DNA of 64,000 nucleotides from Diacronema lutheri (GCA_019448385.1 JAGTXO010000085.1:1-64000), one strand, 5' to 3'. Shown: positions 52,549-64,000, counted from the first letter of the stretch. Program-made: numbers and translations. The notes: generated by a model not told the origin, from the letters alone.

Positions 52549-55500
52549 ATGCGGAGCGGCGTTGCGCTGCGTTGCGCGTTCGCGCTGAGCGCGCTTGGCG
52601 CGCTTGGCCCGCTGCACGCCGATACCTCGCGCGCGAGCGCCGCTTTGCACGGTGGATCGGCCTTTGCGCCCGCAACCGTAGCCTTGGCCGCGGCAGCCGG
52701 CAGTGCGCACGGCGGCGCGGCAGACGTGGCGCCACCTTCGCCGCCGCCCGCGCCGCGGCCCAACGTGTCGCCGGATGGCGAGCACGAGGCCTCACCGCGG
52801 GCAGGCGCGCACATCGGCCGCGCGGCGGATACGCACGTTGACAAGCGTGCGCCGCCGCCGCCCGCCTCGTCCGAGCGCTTGCCCGAGCCGCAACTGCCGC
52901 CGGCCGAGCCAGTGCAGTGCCACGCGCTCGACGACGGTGCGACGGACAACACATGCGGCGCCATGCCTGGCGTCGTCCGCTCGCCGCTCACCGATCCGCC
53001 GCCCCGCTCCACGCTGCCGGCCGACGCGTCGTCGGCCGCCGAGCCGCGGGCGCCGCTCGCGCGCAGCTCGCTGACGCTCGTGCCGCCATCGATCGAGTGG
53101 CGCGACGTGCCGCTGTGCATGCCATCGCTCGCGCAGGCGGCGCTGCTCAACACGGGCGCAACACCGCTCACGATCGTCGCGCTCAACGTCAGCTCTGAGG
53201 TGGTGCACGTGTCGCCCCTCGACGCAGCCGCGCAGCTGCCGTCCGGAGCGAGGCTCGCGGTGCAGCTCGTCTTCCTGCCGCGCGCAGTGGGCTGCGCGCA
53301 GCTGCGCCTCGTCGCGACGACGCTCGACGGCGGCGAGCACACGTGCGCGCGCGCGCGCGCGCGCCGCGCCCTCGCGCGCGCACCGCGCGGCCGCGCGGCT
53401 CCGCCCGCCCGCCCGCCCGCCCGCCCGCCCGCCCGCCCGCCCGCCCGCCCGCCCGCCCGCCCGCCCGCCCGCCCACGGCAGCGGCGCAGCTCCGCTCCGG
53501 CCTGCGTGCCAACGGCGTCGCGCGCCTCGCCACGCGCCGGGCCGCAGGTTCCACCTCAAGGCGTGCGGCTCGGCGAACCCTCTCGGCTTCGCGCCCATCG
53601 GCCCTCTGCGCATGCGAATTGGCCAGTCCGTGTCGCGGGCCGTGCGGCTGGCGGTGCCCGTTGACTGGGCGGCGTCGCTCAGAGTGCGCCGGGTGCACAC
53701 CACCGGCGCCTTCCTCTTCGTACGCGCGCGCGCGCGCGGCTTCGCACGCGCGCGCGCCCCCTCCGCCCTCGCCGCGCCTGCGCGTACCCACGTCCGCCAT
53801 GCTGTGCCATGCTGTGCCCTGGCCCGCCATTGCTGTGCCTTGGTGCGGTGCACGGCGTAGGCGCAGCAACCGCTTCACCAGGGCGGAGGCACAGGCACAG
53901 GCACGGGCATAGGCACAGGCACAGGCGAACACCCCCAGCAGCATGGCGAGCCGGACGTGTGGGCGGGCAGAGGGACTGCCGCGCGCGCGCTGCCCGCCGC
54001 GAACGACGCGGGCGCGGTCGCCGCGCCGAGCCCCGCTCCGGCGGGCGCGTCGCCGCGCGGCGCGTTCGAGGGCAGCGGCGCGGACGGCGCCGATCCGACG
54101 GACGAGTGGCCGAGCGCTTGGCCGCTCGCGCCGGGCGACGGCTCGCGCACGGCCGCGCTGGCCACGTTCGTTGGCGCGGCCATGGGCTCGTTCGTCGGGC
54201 ACATACACGTCGCGCTGCAGGTTTGTCCGCCGCCGCGCGGCGACGGCGACGACGCGCGCGCACACGACGAGGGCACGGCGGCTCTGCGCGGTTTGCCAGC
54301 GGCGCTCGTCGGATGGCGCAGCGGTTGGGACGAGCGCGGCGAGGGCGCAGACGCTCCGCCGGGGGTGATTGTTGGGCTGGCGGGTGCAGTCGCGACGCCC
54401 CTGCCCGCCGAGGACGCGCACGTCGCCGCCGCGGGCGCGCTGCTCGAGGCTGTGCTGCCCGTGAGTGTCGACGTGGCGAGGGGTGGCGTGCGGCTCAGTG
54501 GCTCGGCAACGCTCGACTTTGGTGCGCGCCATGCGCACAGCTCGCGCGCAGCCACCCCCTTCGCCGCGCTCGTCTCAGCCTCGCCGCCTCCGCCTGCGTT
54601 GCGCACCGTGCGCGCAGGGACAATCACCTCGCCGCACCTGACGGCGTCGCGTGCCGTGCTGCTGCGCAACGACGGCGTGCGCGACGTGCGGCTGCTCGGC
54701 GCGCGCGCCGTGCCGCGCTCGGGCGCGGCGCGCGACGGCACGGGCGCGCCGGCCGGCGCGGGCGGCGGCGCAAGCGTGGGCGGCGCGGCGTTGCGGCTCG
54801 CGCCGCGCGTCGGCGCCATGCTGCGGGCGGGCGGCGCGCCCGAGCTCGCGGGTAGCGCGAGCGTTAGTGGCCACGTGCAGGGCGTGCACTCGGGCACGCT
54901 CGTCTTCGAGATCGATGATCACGATGGCGGCGGCGGCGCACGCGCGCGTGTGCGCGCGCGTTTGCGTGTGCGCGTGCCGTGGCGTGTGCGTGTGCTGTGG
55001 GGAGCGCTGCAGCCCCTTGGTGGGCGCGCGAGCCTCGTGTGGCGGCTGGCGGACATGCACGGTAGGACGGACGGCGCGGACGGCTCCGAGCGCTCCGAGC
55101 GGGTGCTCTCGTTCAACAGCAGCTTCCCGCTCCCCCTCACCCTCACCGCCGTCCGACTCGCGCAGATCCCGCACGCCGATGGCGGCGACGGCGACGGCGG
55201 CGGCGGCGGCGACGGCGGCGCGTGCGCGTCCGGCCGCAGCGGCTGGCACGCGCGGCTGCTCAGCGACGGCGAGCCGCGCGTGCTGCTGCCGCCGGGCGCA
55301 TCCACCGCAGCGGTCGGCGTCCGTTTCGACGCGCGGTTACAAAACGATGGCGGACAGCATCTGCTCGCGTGCGCGCTGCTGCTGCACGGCACCATAGGGG
55401 GCGGCGCCGTGACGCTCTCGCTGCCCCTCGTTGCGACGGCGGCGCACGCGAGCTCGGCGGCGCTCCGCGCGCCGACCGTGTGGGCGTGGCGCGACGGGCG

Positions 55501-57749
55501 CGCCGCCGAGATGGGCGCAGGCGCCGACGGCGCCGCGCGCGAGCTGAACAGCTCGGCGGCGGGCGGTGCGGAGCTGCTCTTTGGGAGGTGCGCCGACGGC
55601 GATGGCGGCGACGAAGGCGCGCGCGCCGGCGCGCGCGACGGCGCGCCACCTCGCCGCCTTGCGTTCGGGCGCGTGGGCGGCGGCTCGGCGCGCGCGTGCC
55701 ATCTCGAGGTGCGCAACCCGACGCTCGAGTCCGTGCAGCTCAGCGCGCGCCTCGCACCGCTCGGCGGGGGCTCGCACGTGCAGCAGCTGCAGTTGAGCGT
55801 CGCGCAGCTCGCGCCCGCGCCCGAGTACGAGCGCCTCGCGGCCGCGTTCCGGCTCGCGTGGCTGCCGCTGCCAAGCGCGCCGCGCCTTTCGCCCAGCCCA
55901 CCGCTGCCGCTGCTCCAAGACTTGCGCCCGCCGCCGCCGGGCGGCGGCGCGGTCGGCGACGGCGGCGGCAGCGGCGGCGGCGGCTATGGCGGCGGCGGCG
56001 GCGGCTATGGCGGCGCGCTGCTGCGCGCGCTGACCGGCGGCGGCGGTGGCGGCGGCGGCAGCGGCGGCGGCGGCGGCGGCAGCAGCGGCGGCGGCGGCGG
56101 CGGCGGCGGCGCTGGCGCCGCGCGCGGCGCGTGCGCCGGACTGCCCGGCGCGCACGGCGGCGCAGACATTGCATGCGCGCAGCGTGGCGTTGTGCACGTC
56201 GAGCTGCCGCCGTTGCATGCGCTCACGCTGCGCGTGACGCTGCGCGCGCCGTCGGACGGCGAGGCGGAGGAGGCGGAGGAGGCGGAGGAGGCGGAGGAGG
56301 CGGAGGAGGCGGAGGTGGCGACGAGCAATGGCACCGACGGCGGCGCCGAGAAGACAGCGCGCGATGGCGGCGCGCTGCTCGTCGTCGCGCCCGCAGATGC
56401 GACAGCGGTCGGCTCGGACAGCCCCGCCGAGCGCGCGCTCTCCGTGCGCGTTGAATGGGGCGTGCTCTCGGGCAACGTCGCCTTCGAGCCGGCGCAGCTG
56501 GTGCTGCGCGGCGCCTTCCCCACGCGCACCGTCACGGCGACGGTCTCGGCGCGCTCGAGCTTTGGCGAGCCGCTCGCGCTCGCGGCGGCGCGCCCGCGCG
56601 ACGCTCGGCTCAGCTTCGCGCACGCCACACCGACGGGCGCGTCGGTCGGCGGCGTGCTGCTGCTGCCCGCCGTCGATAGCGGCGGCGCCGATGGGTTGGG
56701 CGAGAGCGCGCTGCTCGGCGCCGCGTCCTTCGACGCGGGTGCGGGCGGCGCCGCGTACGACTACCTGCGCGTCCTCGCACCGCCGCTCTCGCGCGCGCCG
56801 CCCGATGCGCGCACGCGCGCCTTCCCGCCGCAGCCGCTCAGCGGCGCGGACGGCGAGGCGGCAGCCATCGTGGATGTGGACGCGGCGGCCATCGTGGATG
56901 TGGACGCGGATGGCTCGGCCGACGGCGCGCTGCGCGGCCTGCGCGCACGCCGCTCGCGCTGGCTCGCCGTGCTCGGCGGGCCGGGCGGCGCGGCCGTGTG
57001 CGAGGTTGCGTTCGTGAGCGGCGTGGGGCACGTCGCGCGTCTGCCCGTGCTCGCGCCGCTCGTCTGGCCGCTGCTCTACACGCCGCGGCCGCCGGGCGGT
57101 GCGCCCGTCGCGGGCGAGGACGAGGACGCCACGCCGTCGCGCGTCGCGTCGCTTGGGATTGTGCAGGTGGGCGGGAAAGGGGCGGCGCGGCTGCGCGTGA
57201 CGAACCCGTCCGACCTGCCCGTCTGGGTGCAGCTCGCCATGCCGGCCTGGCTGGGCGAGCTGCCCGGCTGCGGTGCGGGCAGCGAGCGGGGCGGCTGCGC
57301 GCTGCGCCTCGCCGCGAGCGGCCTGCGCGGCGGGCCGCCGCACGAGGCCGACGCGGCGGCGCGCGCGCTCAGCGAGCAGCTCGCGGACGCGACGCGCAAC
57401 GCGACCTTCGTCGTCGGCGGCGGCTCGGCGCGCGACCCGTTCTCCCTCGGCGACGATGGCGGCGAGCGCGTGCTGCTTGCGCCGCGCGCGTCGGCGTGGG
57501 TCGGGCCGATCGTCTTCTCGCCCGGCGCGGTCGGGCGGTACGTGGGCCACGCGCTGCTGCACAACAACCTGACGGCGCTCGAGCCCATCCTCCTCACCGC
57601 GCGCGCGGGCAGCGCCGCCGTCGCCCTCCGGCAGCTGCGCGCGCCGCTCGCGCCGGGGGGCGACGGCGCAACGGCCGCCGAGCCGCTCGACGCGGTCGTG
57701 GTCGCGTCGCCCGCCTCGCTGCTGCACTGGTGCGCGCACGCGCGCGCGC

Positions 57750-57839
<90 letters not shown>

Positions 57840-60800
57840 GCGTCGGCGGCGGCGCGAACGGCAGTGCGCCGTCGTTGGTCGAGCCGCGGGGCGGCATGGG
57901 CTGGTGGGAGGAGGGCGCGCACAGCCTGTGGACCGCGGCGCCCGGCGCGCCCGGCTTGACCGCGCACGCCGCGGGTGTGGACGCGGACGCGCCGCTGTGC
58001 GCGGCGGTCGCGCACCTCGGCGTGCGCGCGCGCAACGCGGCCGCTGCGCGCGGCGGCGGGCTAATGCTGAGCGAGCCGCTCTGCCTGACCAACGATGGCG
58101 ACCTGCCGCTTCGCCACCCGCAGCTCGCGCTGCAGCTGCTCGACGGCGCGCGCGGCGGCGGCGACGGGCGCGGCGCACGCGACGGCGCGTGGCTCGCGGC
58201 GCGGCGCGTGTCGGGCGCAGGGCGCAGCGTGCTGCTGCGCGAGCGCGTGCAGGACGGGGCGGGCGGAGGCGAGGGCGAGGGTGGCGGCGGCTTGGGCGAG
58301 GCGCTCACGCTGCGGCCGGGAGAGCGCGAGCTTGTTGTGGTCGGCCTCGAGCCGAGCTTTGAGCGGCCGCTCAGCACCTTCGAGCTGCGCGCGACCACGA
58401 GCGCGTTGGCGCGCGGCGACGGCATGGCGACGCGTGCGTGCGTCGGCGTGCGCTTCCGCGTGCCCGCAGCGCAGCTGCGCCGCTGCCGCGCGCGCCGCAC
58501 GCTCGAGGAGCGCGCGGCGCACGCGCGCCGCGCCGGCCGCGCGGGCACGTGGCTGCCGCTGCTGTGCGCCGCGTGCGCGTGCGCGGTCGGCGCGGTCGCC
58601 GTCGCGGCTGCGCTGCGCGAGCTGCGCGCGGTGCTCGCGCCGTCGCCCGCCGCCGGCCTGTGCGTCCTCGCCGTGCGCACGCCGCGCGGCGGCTGGGCAC
58701 GCGCGGCGCGCGAACTGCGGCCGTACGCCGACGCTGCGTGCGACGCGAGCGGGCGCGGCGACGCGCTCGGCCACGTGGCGGGCGTCGTGTGCGCGCTCAT
58801 CGCGGCTGCGCTGCGCGGCGCGTGTGTCACGCTCGGCGCCGACGGGCAGCCGCGCGTGGAGGCGGCGGTGCTCGACGACGACGACGACGAGGCGGAGGCG
58901 GAGGAGACGCGCGCCGATGCGGGGGCCAACATGGACGCCGGCGAGGAGGCGGGTGCGCAGCCGAAGGCGGCCGCCGCCGCCGCGCCCGCCGCATCGGAGC
59001 GCGCATGCGCGCCGCCGGCGGTGGGCGCTGTCGCGGCCGCGGCCGCTGCGCCGCCGCACGCAAAGGCGGACGGCGATGGCGTGCCGCCAGCCGCCCACAA
59101 GGCCGCGGCCGCTGCGCGTGCCACCAGCTTGGACGGGCGCGTGCGCGCGAGCGCGCGCGCGGGCGCGGGCGCCGAGGCAGCCGTGGCCGGTCGCCGGTTT
59201 GGCGCGCACGCGCCCATGCACGCGGGTCGCGCCGTGACGCTCAGCGTCGCCACGCCCGCAGCCGCCGCGCGGCCTGCCGCGCCAATCCGCTCGTGCGTCG
59301 CGCTGAGCACCGGCGCGGCGACGTCCGCCGCGCTGCGGCCACCGGACACACGATCGCATGGCTCGGCCCGCACGGCGCGCGCCGGCGCGCCGGCCGCACC
59401 ACCGCCGCCGATCGCGCTGCCACCCGACGCGCCTCGTGCCGGTGGTATCGGGCTGGTTCAGGAATGGCTGCCGCCCGCGCCGCTCACGCCGCCCGCACCG
59501 TCCGCAGCCACGCGCTCGTCGCCGACCGCGCGGGCCGTGGCAGGCGCCGCGCGCTCACCGCCGTCGCCGCTCTCGCCGACGCCGGGCGCATCGGCGCACG
59601 CGTCGACCGCGGGCGGCGCTGCCGTGGGCACTGCACGCGTGAATGGGTCGCGCCGCCAAAGCCGTGCGACCTGCGCTGCGGCGGCCGCAGCCGCCGCCGC
59701 GCAGGAGCGCGCGGCGCTCGCTGCGGCTGTTGCGGCGGAGGCGGCGGCTGCGGCCGAGGCTGCGAACGCCGAGCTCGCCGCTGCCGCCGCAGCGGACGCG
59801 GCGGCGGCGGCGGCGGCGGCGACAGGTGCGGAGGAGGAGGTCAGCACGACGGTGCCGGCTGGCGACGTGCGCGTCGACGGTGATGATGCGGCGCGCGCGT
59901 GGGGCGGGGGCGCGGACGGGGGCGGTGGCGGCGAGAGTGAGGGCGAGGGCGAGGGCGGGGGTAAGGGCGAGCCGCCGAGCGGCACCTTGGCGAGGCCGCA
60001 GCCAAAGACGCGCTCGCGCTCGCTGCCGTCGCACGTGCAGCCGCACGCGCGCAGCCGCCCGCCCCACGGCTGCGGCCTCTTCGCGTCGTCGCGCCGCGCG
60101 GACGCGGCCGCGGACGCGCGCGCCGCGGCGCAACCGGAGAGGCGGCAAGGCGGCAAGGCGCCGGCGCGCGCGGCCGCGGCGCATCGGCAGCCGCCGCTGC
60201 AGCTGCAGCCGCCGCTGCTCGCGCAGCAGGTGCTCGCCGCCGCCGCCGCCGCCGCCACGTCGAGTGTGCGCGACCGGTGCGGCGCCGGCGCGCTCGGCGC
60301 GCGGCCCGCTGCGGCGGCGCCGTGCGCCGGCCCGCAGCCCGTTCCCCTGCTCGCTTGCGCGTGCGCGGCGCCGGCGGCCGACGCGCGGTGTGCAGGCAGC
60401 GTCGACGGCTGCTCGACGCGCGACGCGCCGGCGGACGGGGCGCAGACGCGCGTGGGCGCGTGCGGCCGCGCGCGCGCCATGTCAGCATCCGACGCCGACG
60501 CGGAGAGCGTGGACGCGCTTGCGCACATGCGCGCGTGCGCGCGCCCGCTGTGCGGCGGAAGCTGCGCCGACGATGGCGACGCGTCCGCCGCCGCTGCGGG
60601 CGCGAGCGCAGCGGGCGCGACGGCGGGTGCATCGGTCGGCGGTTCGCGCGCGACCAGCCGTCGCGGCTCGTGCGGCTCGGCGATGGGTGGCGCGCAGACG
60701 GGGCGGCGGCACGAGCGCCGGTCGGAGGCGGCGGCAGCAAAGCGCGCGGCAACGCGCGAGGCGGTGCTCGTCGCTCGTTCGACCGCGCGCTTTCTGGGCG

Positions 60801-61027
60801 TGTGCGGCGACAACGACGACGATGACGCGTCGATCGGTTTGTGCGACTCCTGCTACGCCTCGGGCAGCGCCACGCCCTCCGTCGTCGGCACTTCGGGGCA
60901 CCAGACGCCCGTGCCCTTCGTGCGAGGCGCCACACCGCTCGTATTCTCGCGTGTCGCCTCCGGGCTCGGTGGCTGTGCGAGCGGCGCGGGCGGCGGTGGC
61001 GGCGTGAGCGACACTGACGGCGGCGGC

Positions 61028-61105
<78 letters not shown>

Positions 61106-62605
61106 GGCACCGGCGGCGGTGGCGAGCTTGGCGCGGGCGGTGGCTGCGGCGGTGGCCTGTCCGGCTACGGTTCGGAGACATCGTCAGCGGACGTTGCGCA
61201 CTGGAGCTTGGCCGGATCAATGCCGCCATCGCGCGGGTCGCCCACGCGCGGGCGGCGGGCGGGCGATGGTGGGCGCTGCGGCGCAATGGGCGGCTGCAGC
61301 CGCTCCGCGCGTGCCTCGTGCGCAGGCGTGAGCGAGATGTGCGCCGCACACTTTGACGCGCAGGCGCAGGCCGAGGCGATCGCCGCCGCTGGCTTTTGCG
61401 CCGCCCTCGCCGCCGCCGGGGTGCCGCCCGCGCGCGCACACATTGGCGTGCGCGCGGGAAGGCCGTCGATGATGGAAGGCGGCGGTGGCGGTGGCGTTGG
61501 CGGTGGCGGTGGCGGTGGCGGTGGCGGACCCAAGCTGCGCGCGCACCCCTTCGATGCAGGCGCGGACGCGGCGGGTGTGGGGTGCGTTGGCATCGACGCG
61601 CTGTACGCGCAAACGCTCGGCCACGCGCACATGCACGCCGCCGCGTCGAGCGGCACCGGCGGTGGCGCGCCGCTGGACGGCTGCGTGCGGGCGGACGGCG
61701 GCTGCACGCGCGCCGTGCGCGCGAGCGGTGACCTTGACGTGTGGGGCGGCGGCGGCGGCGGCGGCTCGATCTGCGCGTTCGCTCGGCCGGCGCAGGGCGG
61801 GGCCGTCACTGCGCCGCTCTGGACCGCTCCGTGCGCAGCGTGCGGTGAGGGGCTCGGCGGCTGCCGCGCGGAATGCGGCCAATGCAACGCGCTGCTCTCC
61901 GTGCCAAACTTGTTTCAGGTGAGGGCAGACGGGCTGCCTGCCGCACTGGGCCCCACTCGCGCGGTCGACCGAGCGGGCAGCGCCAGCCGCAGCGCACGCG
62001 CGCCGCGCGAGCGCGCGGCCGACGCGCGCCGCGCGTCGCGCGCCGCGCGCTCAGCTCATGTGCCTTCCCCTTTCTCCTTCCCCTCCCCCCCCCCTCTTCC
62101 TCTCCCTCCCCTTCACTCCCGAGCGCAGCGCGATCCCGCGCAAACAGCAGGCGCACGCGGCCTGCCGCCCAACTGCGCGCCTCTCGCCTTCCACTCGGCG
62201 CTCTGGGCCGAACCCGCGCCACCGCCGCCCTTCGCAGGCGGCGCACCGTGCGGCGCGGGCGCGGCGTTGGCCGTCGGCGGCGTGGCGCATGGCGCAGGCG
62301 GCGGGCTGCGCGGCGACAGTGCGCAGCCGCCATCGCTGCCCATCGCGCACAATGGCTGCACGGCTGCGACCTCTGCCTGCTCCGATCATGATGGCCGCGC
62401 CCTGCCCGCCTTCTTCTGCGGCTCAGTCTTCTCCCCGCCGGGCGGGAGCGCGGCTGCGCTGTACGGTGCGCTCGAAGACGAGGATGACGCGATCATGCCA
62501 CATGCGGCCGGCACGCGTGACGACAGCACGCGCGACGACAGTGGTCCGCCGCGTGCGCCCTCGCGCCCCGCGCGCTCCGGCGGCACGCCTAGGCCGCACG
62601 TCTGA
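52549..62605 (+). CDS. TMEM131: TMEM131-like secretory-pathway membrane protein
   Basis: Four exons, 52,549-53,342, 53,548-53,719, 53,939-61,918 and 62,129-62,605, about 3,140 residues. Introns of 205, 219 and 210 bp have phases 2, 0 and 0. A signal peptide (MRSGVALRCAFALSALGALG) starts the protein. The PapD-like/ASH domain follows: LTLVPPSIEWRDVPLCMPSL, ALLNTGATPLTIVALNV, LAVQLVFLPRAVGCAQLRLV, and across intron 1 GGEHT/FHLKACGSANPLGFAPIG, equal to the TMEM131 F-L-x-R-x-x-G..Y-x-V-x-G-x-x-NPYRL block; then LRVRRVHTTGAFLF. More ASH-type repeats: VRLSGSATLDFGARHAHSS, RACHLEVRNPTLESVQLSAR, AARLRVTNPSDLPVWVQLAM. A membrane helix at 58,550-58,618 (WLPLLCAACACAVGAVAVAA) is followed by a long cytoplasmic low-complexity tail. 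TMEM131 recruits procollagen or other cargo for ER export in animals; here cargo is unknown. The tail is far longer than in animals (about 1,880 residues total) because of Gly/Ala tracts. Other tail introns cannot be excluded. Confidence 0.75.
53343..53547 (+). repeat. (CCCG)n tetranucleotide repeat in TMEM131-like intron 1
   Basis: The intron runs GTGCGC..CCGCAG; its centre (about 53,402-53,474) is about 18 copies of CCCG. The tract lies between a GCGCGC-rich 5' half and a normal acceptor, so it does not disturb the splice sites. Confidence 0.85.
53885..53930 (+). repeat. GGCACA hexamer repeat upstream of the exon 3 acceptor
   Basis: About seven imperfect copies of GGCACA, ending in ACACCCCCAG, the acceptor used for exon 3 at 53,939. 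It may replace a normal polypyrimidine tract. Confidence 0.7.
56258..56318 (+). repeat. 15-bp-type GAGGAGGCG repeat coding EEAEEA
   Basis: A short array of GAGGCGGAG units in exon 3, coding an acidic Glu/Ala run between two ASH-type regions of the TMEM131-like protein. Confidence 0.7.
57751..57830 (+). repeat. (GGC)n tract coding about 27 Gly
   Basis: An uninterrupted GGC run followed by GAC codons in the luminal part of the TMEM131-like protein. Likely length-variable. Confidence 0.9.
61019..61125 (+). repeat. GGC/GGT tract coding poly-Gly in the cytoplasmic tail
   Basis: About 30 Gly codons with periodic GGT, giving a 15-bp superperiod in its first half. A second, shorter GGT/GGC tract lies at 61,482-61,530. 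Confidence 0.85.
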
Positions 62606-62759
62606 CCAGCCCCCCTCCTGCCCCCTCGCGCCCAATCCCCTCCCTACCCCCCTTTCAACCCCCTCCGCCGCTGCTGGATGGGTTGCTCGGGCGCGGCGCG
62701 GCGCAGTACCCGGCGAGTTCGACTATGGCGAGGATGGGTATGAGTAAGCGCTCCACGTT
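62606..62759. other. 3' flank of the TMEM131-like gene
   Basis: C-rich 154-bp stretch (CCCCCCTCCTGCCCCCTCGC near 62,610) ending in a short less GC-rich part (GGCGAGGATGGGTATGAGTA near 62,730). No gene seen; probably 3' UTR and terminator of the gene before the tandem array begins. Confidence 0.4.
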
Positions 62760-64000
62760 GGGCTGTTCTCCCGCTGCCCTCTGCACGCAGCGAGCGGTAG
62801 TGCCTGCGTGACCCGGGGCCTTCTCCCTGCCAACAGTCCTCTGAGGGCTGCACTCCCGCTGCCCCCTTCACGCAGCGAGCGGTAGTGCCTGTATCACCCG
62901 GGGCCTCCTCCCTGCCAACAGTCCTCATGAGGGCTGCACTCCCGCTGCGTTCCGCACGCAGTGAGCGGTAGTGCCTGTGTCACCCGGGGCCTTCTCCCTG
63001 CCAACAGTCCTCATGAGGGCTGCACTCCCGCTGCCTTCTGCACGCAGTGAGCGGTAGTGCCTGTACCACCCGGGGCCTTCTCCCTGCCATTAGTCTCTTG
63101 AGGGCTGCACTCCCGCTGCCCCCTTCACGCAGCGAGCGCTAGTGCCTGTATCACCCGGGGCCTCCTCCCTGCCAACAGTCCTCATGAGGGCTGCATTCCC
63201 GCTGCCTTCTGCACGCAGTGAGCGGTAGTGCCTGTGTCACCCGGGGCCTTCTCCCTGCCAACAGTCCTCATGAGGGCTGCACTCTCGCTGCCTTCTGCAC
63301 GCAGTGAGCGGTAGTGCCTATATCACCCGGGGCCTTCTCCCTGCCAATAGTCCCTTGAGGGCTGCACTCCCGCTGCCCCCTGCGCGCAGCGAGCGGTAGT
63401 GCCTGTATCACCCGGGGCCTTCTCCCTGCCAATAGTCCCTTGAGGGCTGCACTCCCGCTGCCCCCTGCACGCAGCGAGCGGTAGTGCCTGTATCACCCGG
63501 GGCCTCCTCCCTGCCAACAGTCCTCATGAGGGCTGCACTCCCGCTGCCTTCTGCACGCAGTGAGCGGTAGTGCCTGTGTCACCCGGGGCCTTCTCCCTGC
63601 CAACAGTCCTCATGAGGGCTGCACTCCCGCTGCCCCCTGCACGCAGCGAGCGGTAGTGCCTGTATCACCCGGGGCCTTCTCCCTGCCAACAGTCCCTTGA
63701 GGGCTGCACTCCCGCTGCCCCCTTCACGCAGCGAGCGGTAGTGCCTGTATCACCCGGGGCCTCCTCCCTGCCAACAGTCCTCATGAGGGCTGCACTCCCG
63801 CTGCCTTCTGCACTCAGCGAGCGGTAGTGCCTGTATCACCCGGGGCCTTCTCCCTGCCAATAGTCCCTTGAGGGCTGCACTCCCGCTGCCCCCTGCACGC
63901 AGCGAGCGGTAGTGCCTGTATCACCCGGGGCCTTCTCCCTGCCAACAGTCCTCATGAGGGCTGCACTCCCGCTGCCTTCTGCACGCAGTGAGCGGTAGTG
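62760..64000. repeat. 86-bp tandem array, about 14 copies, running off the right edge
   Basis: Unit of 85-86 bp containing GAGGGCTGCACTCCCGCTGC, GAGCGGTAGTGCCTGTATCA and CCCGGGGCCTTCTCCCTGCC. Unit starts measured at 62,843, 62,929, 63,015, 63,100 and 63,186. Copies fall into two types that alternate in part: AACAGTCCTCATGAGGGC with GCCTTCTGCACGCAGTGAGC, and TAGTCCCTTGAGGGC with GCCCCCTGCACGCAGCGAGC. The unit is less GC-rich than the genes. It carries no open frame worth calling; array length beyond the window is unknown. Confidence 0.93.

Noticed and set aside
62644-63517. Short minus-strand frames in the right-hand array
   Set aside because: Fragments of the 86-bp repeat, broken every few units, with no non-repeat sequence attached.
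1-64000. tRNA or rRNA genes
   Set aside because: Scanning both strands by eye for the T-loop GGTTCGAATCC-type motif with matching stems gave none; a covariance search (tRNAscan-SE, Infernal) would be decisive.

Overview
The window is nuclear DNA of a very GC-rich, intron-containing eukaryote, most likely a flagellated unicellular alga. A haptophyte of the Pavlovales type is my guess (inference). Genes are packed tightly and often share short divergent promoters. Introns are short and GC-rich; most donors read GTGCG and most acceptors GCAG. Twelve introns could be placed by requiring an open frame, an unbroken family motif or both, and every resulting multi-exon coding length is a multiple of three. 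A SDHC subunit with a mitochondrial leader, a BROMI/TBC1D32 homologue (cilium associated) and a TMEM131 homologue point to a flagellate rather than a fungus or a prokaryote.

Left third (1-20.4 kb): one continuous reading path of three exons would encode about 6,211 residues. It carries two complete Ulp1/C48-like cysteine peptidase modules, several decayed-looking copies of that fold, a YqaJ-type PD-(D/E)XK nuclease, a chromodomain, and at the C-terminus a Fanzor (eukaryotic TnpB-like RNA-guided nuclease). The Fanzor has the family zinc ribbon and the rearranged RuvC active site. I see no transposase, integrase, polymerase or capsid gene, so this is either a giant non-autonomous or unknown-mechanism mobile element or a domesticated polyprotein. 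It is the most interesting object in the window. Two strong palindromes lie in the 500 bases behind it, where a guide RNA could sit.

Middle (20.8-41.3 kb): a hemerythrin HHE protein whose 5' end carries a frame-breaking 10-bp tandem duplication; a low-complexity gene with about 46 copies of a 30-bp coding repeat and a coiled coil; then a compact run of ordinary host genes: RMDN-like TPR protein (-), ARMT1/DUF89 (+), SDHC (+), an unrecognised glycine/valine-rich protein (-), a double HAD phosphatase (-) and a myristoylation-type membrane LRR protein (+) whose last intron is a pyrimidine minisatellite.

Right third (41.3-64 kb): a 3.1-kb array of a 61-bp satellite with higher-order structure; BROMI/TBC1D32 (-) with a 22-bp minisatellite in its last intron; a SET-domain protein (+) only 49 bp away head to head; a CINP-like protein (-); a hypothetical protein (-); the very long TMEM131-like secretory protein (+); and an 86-bp tandem array that runs off the right edge.

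The genes do not form one pathway. The host genes cover mitochondrial respiration, secretion, cilium and replication functions, while the left third is a self-contained nuclease/protease block. Splice sites come from sequence alone; no transcript evidence was available.
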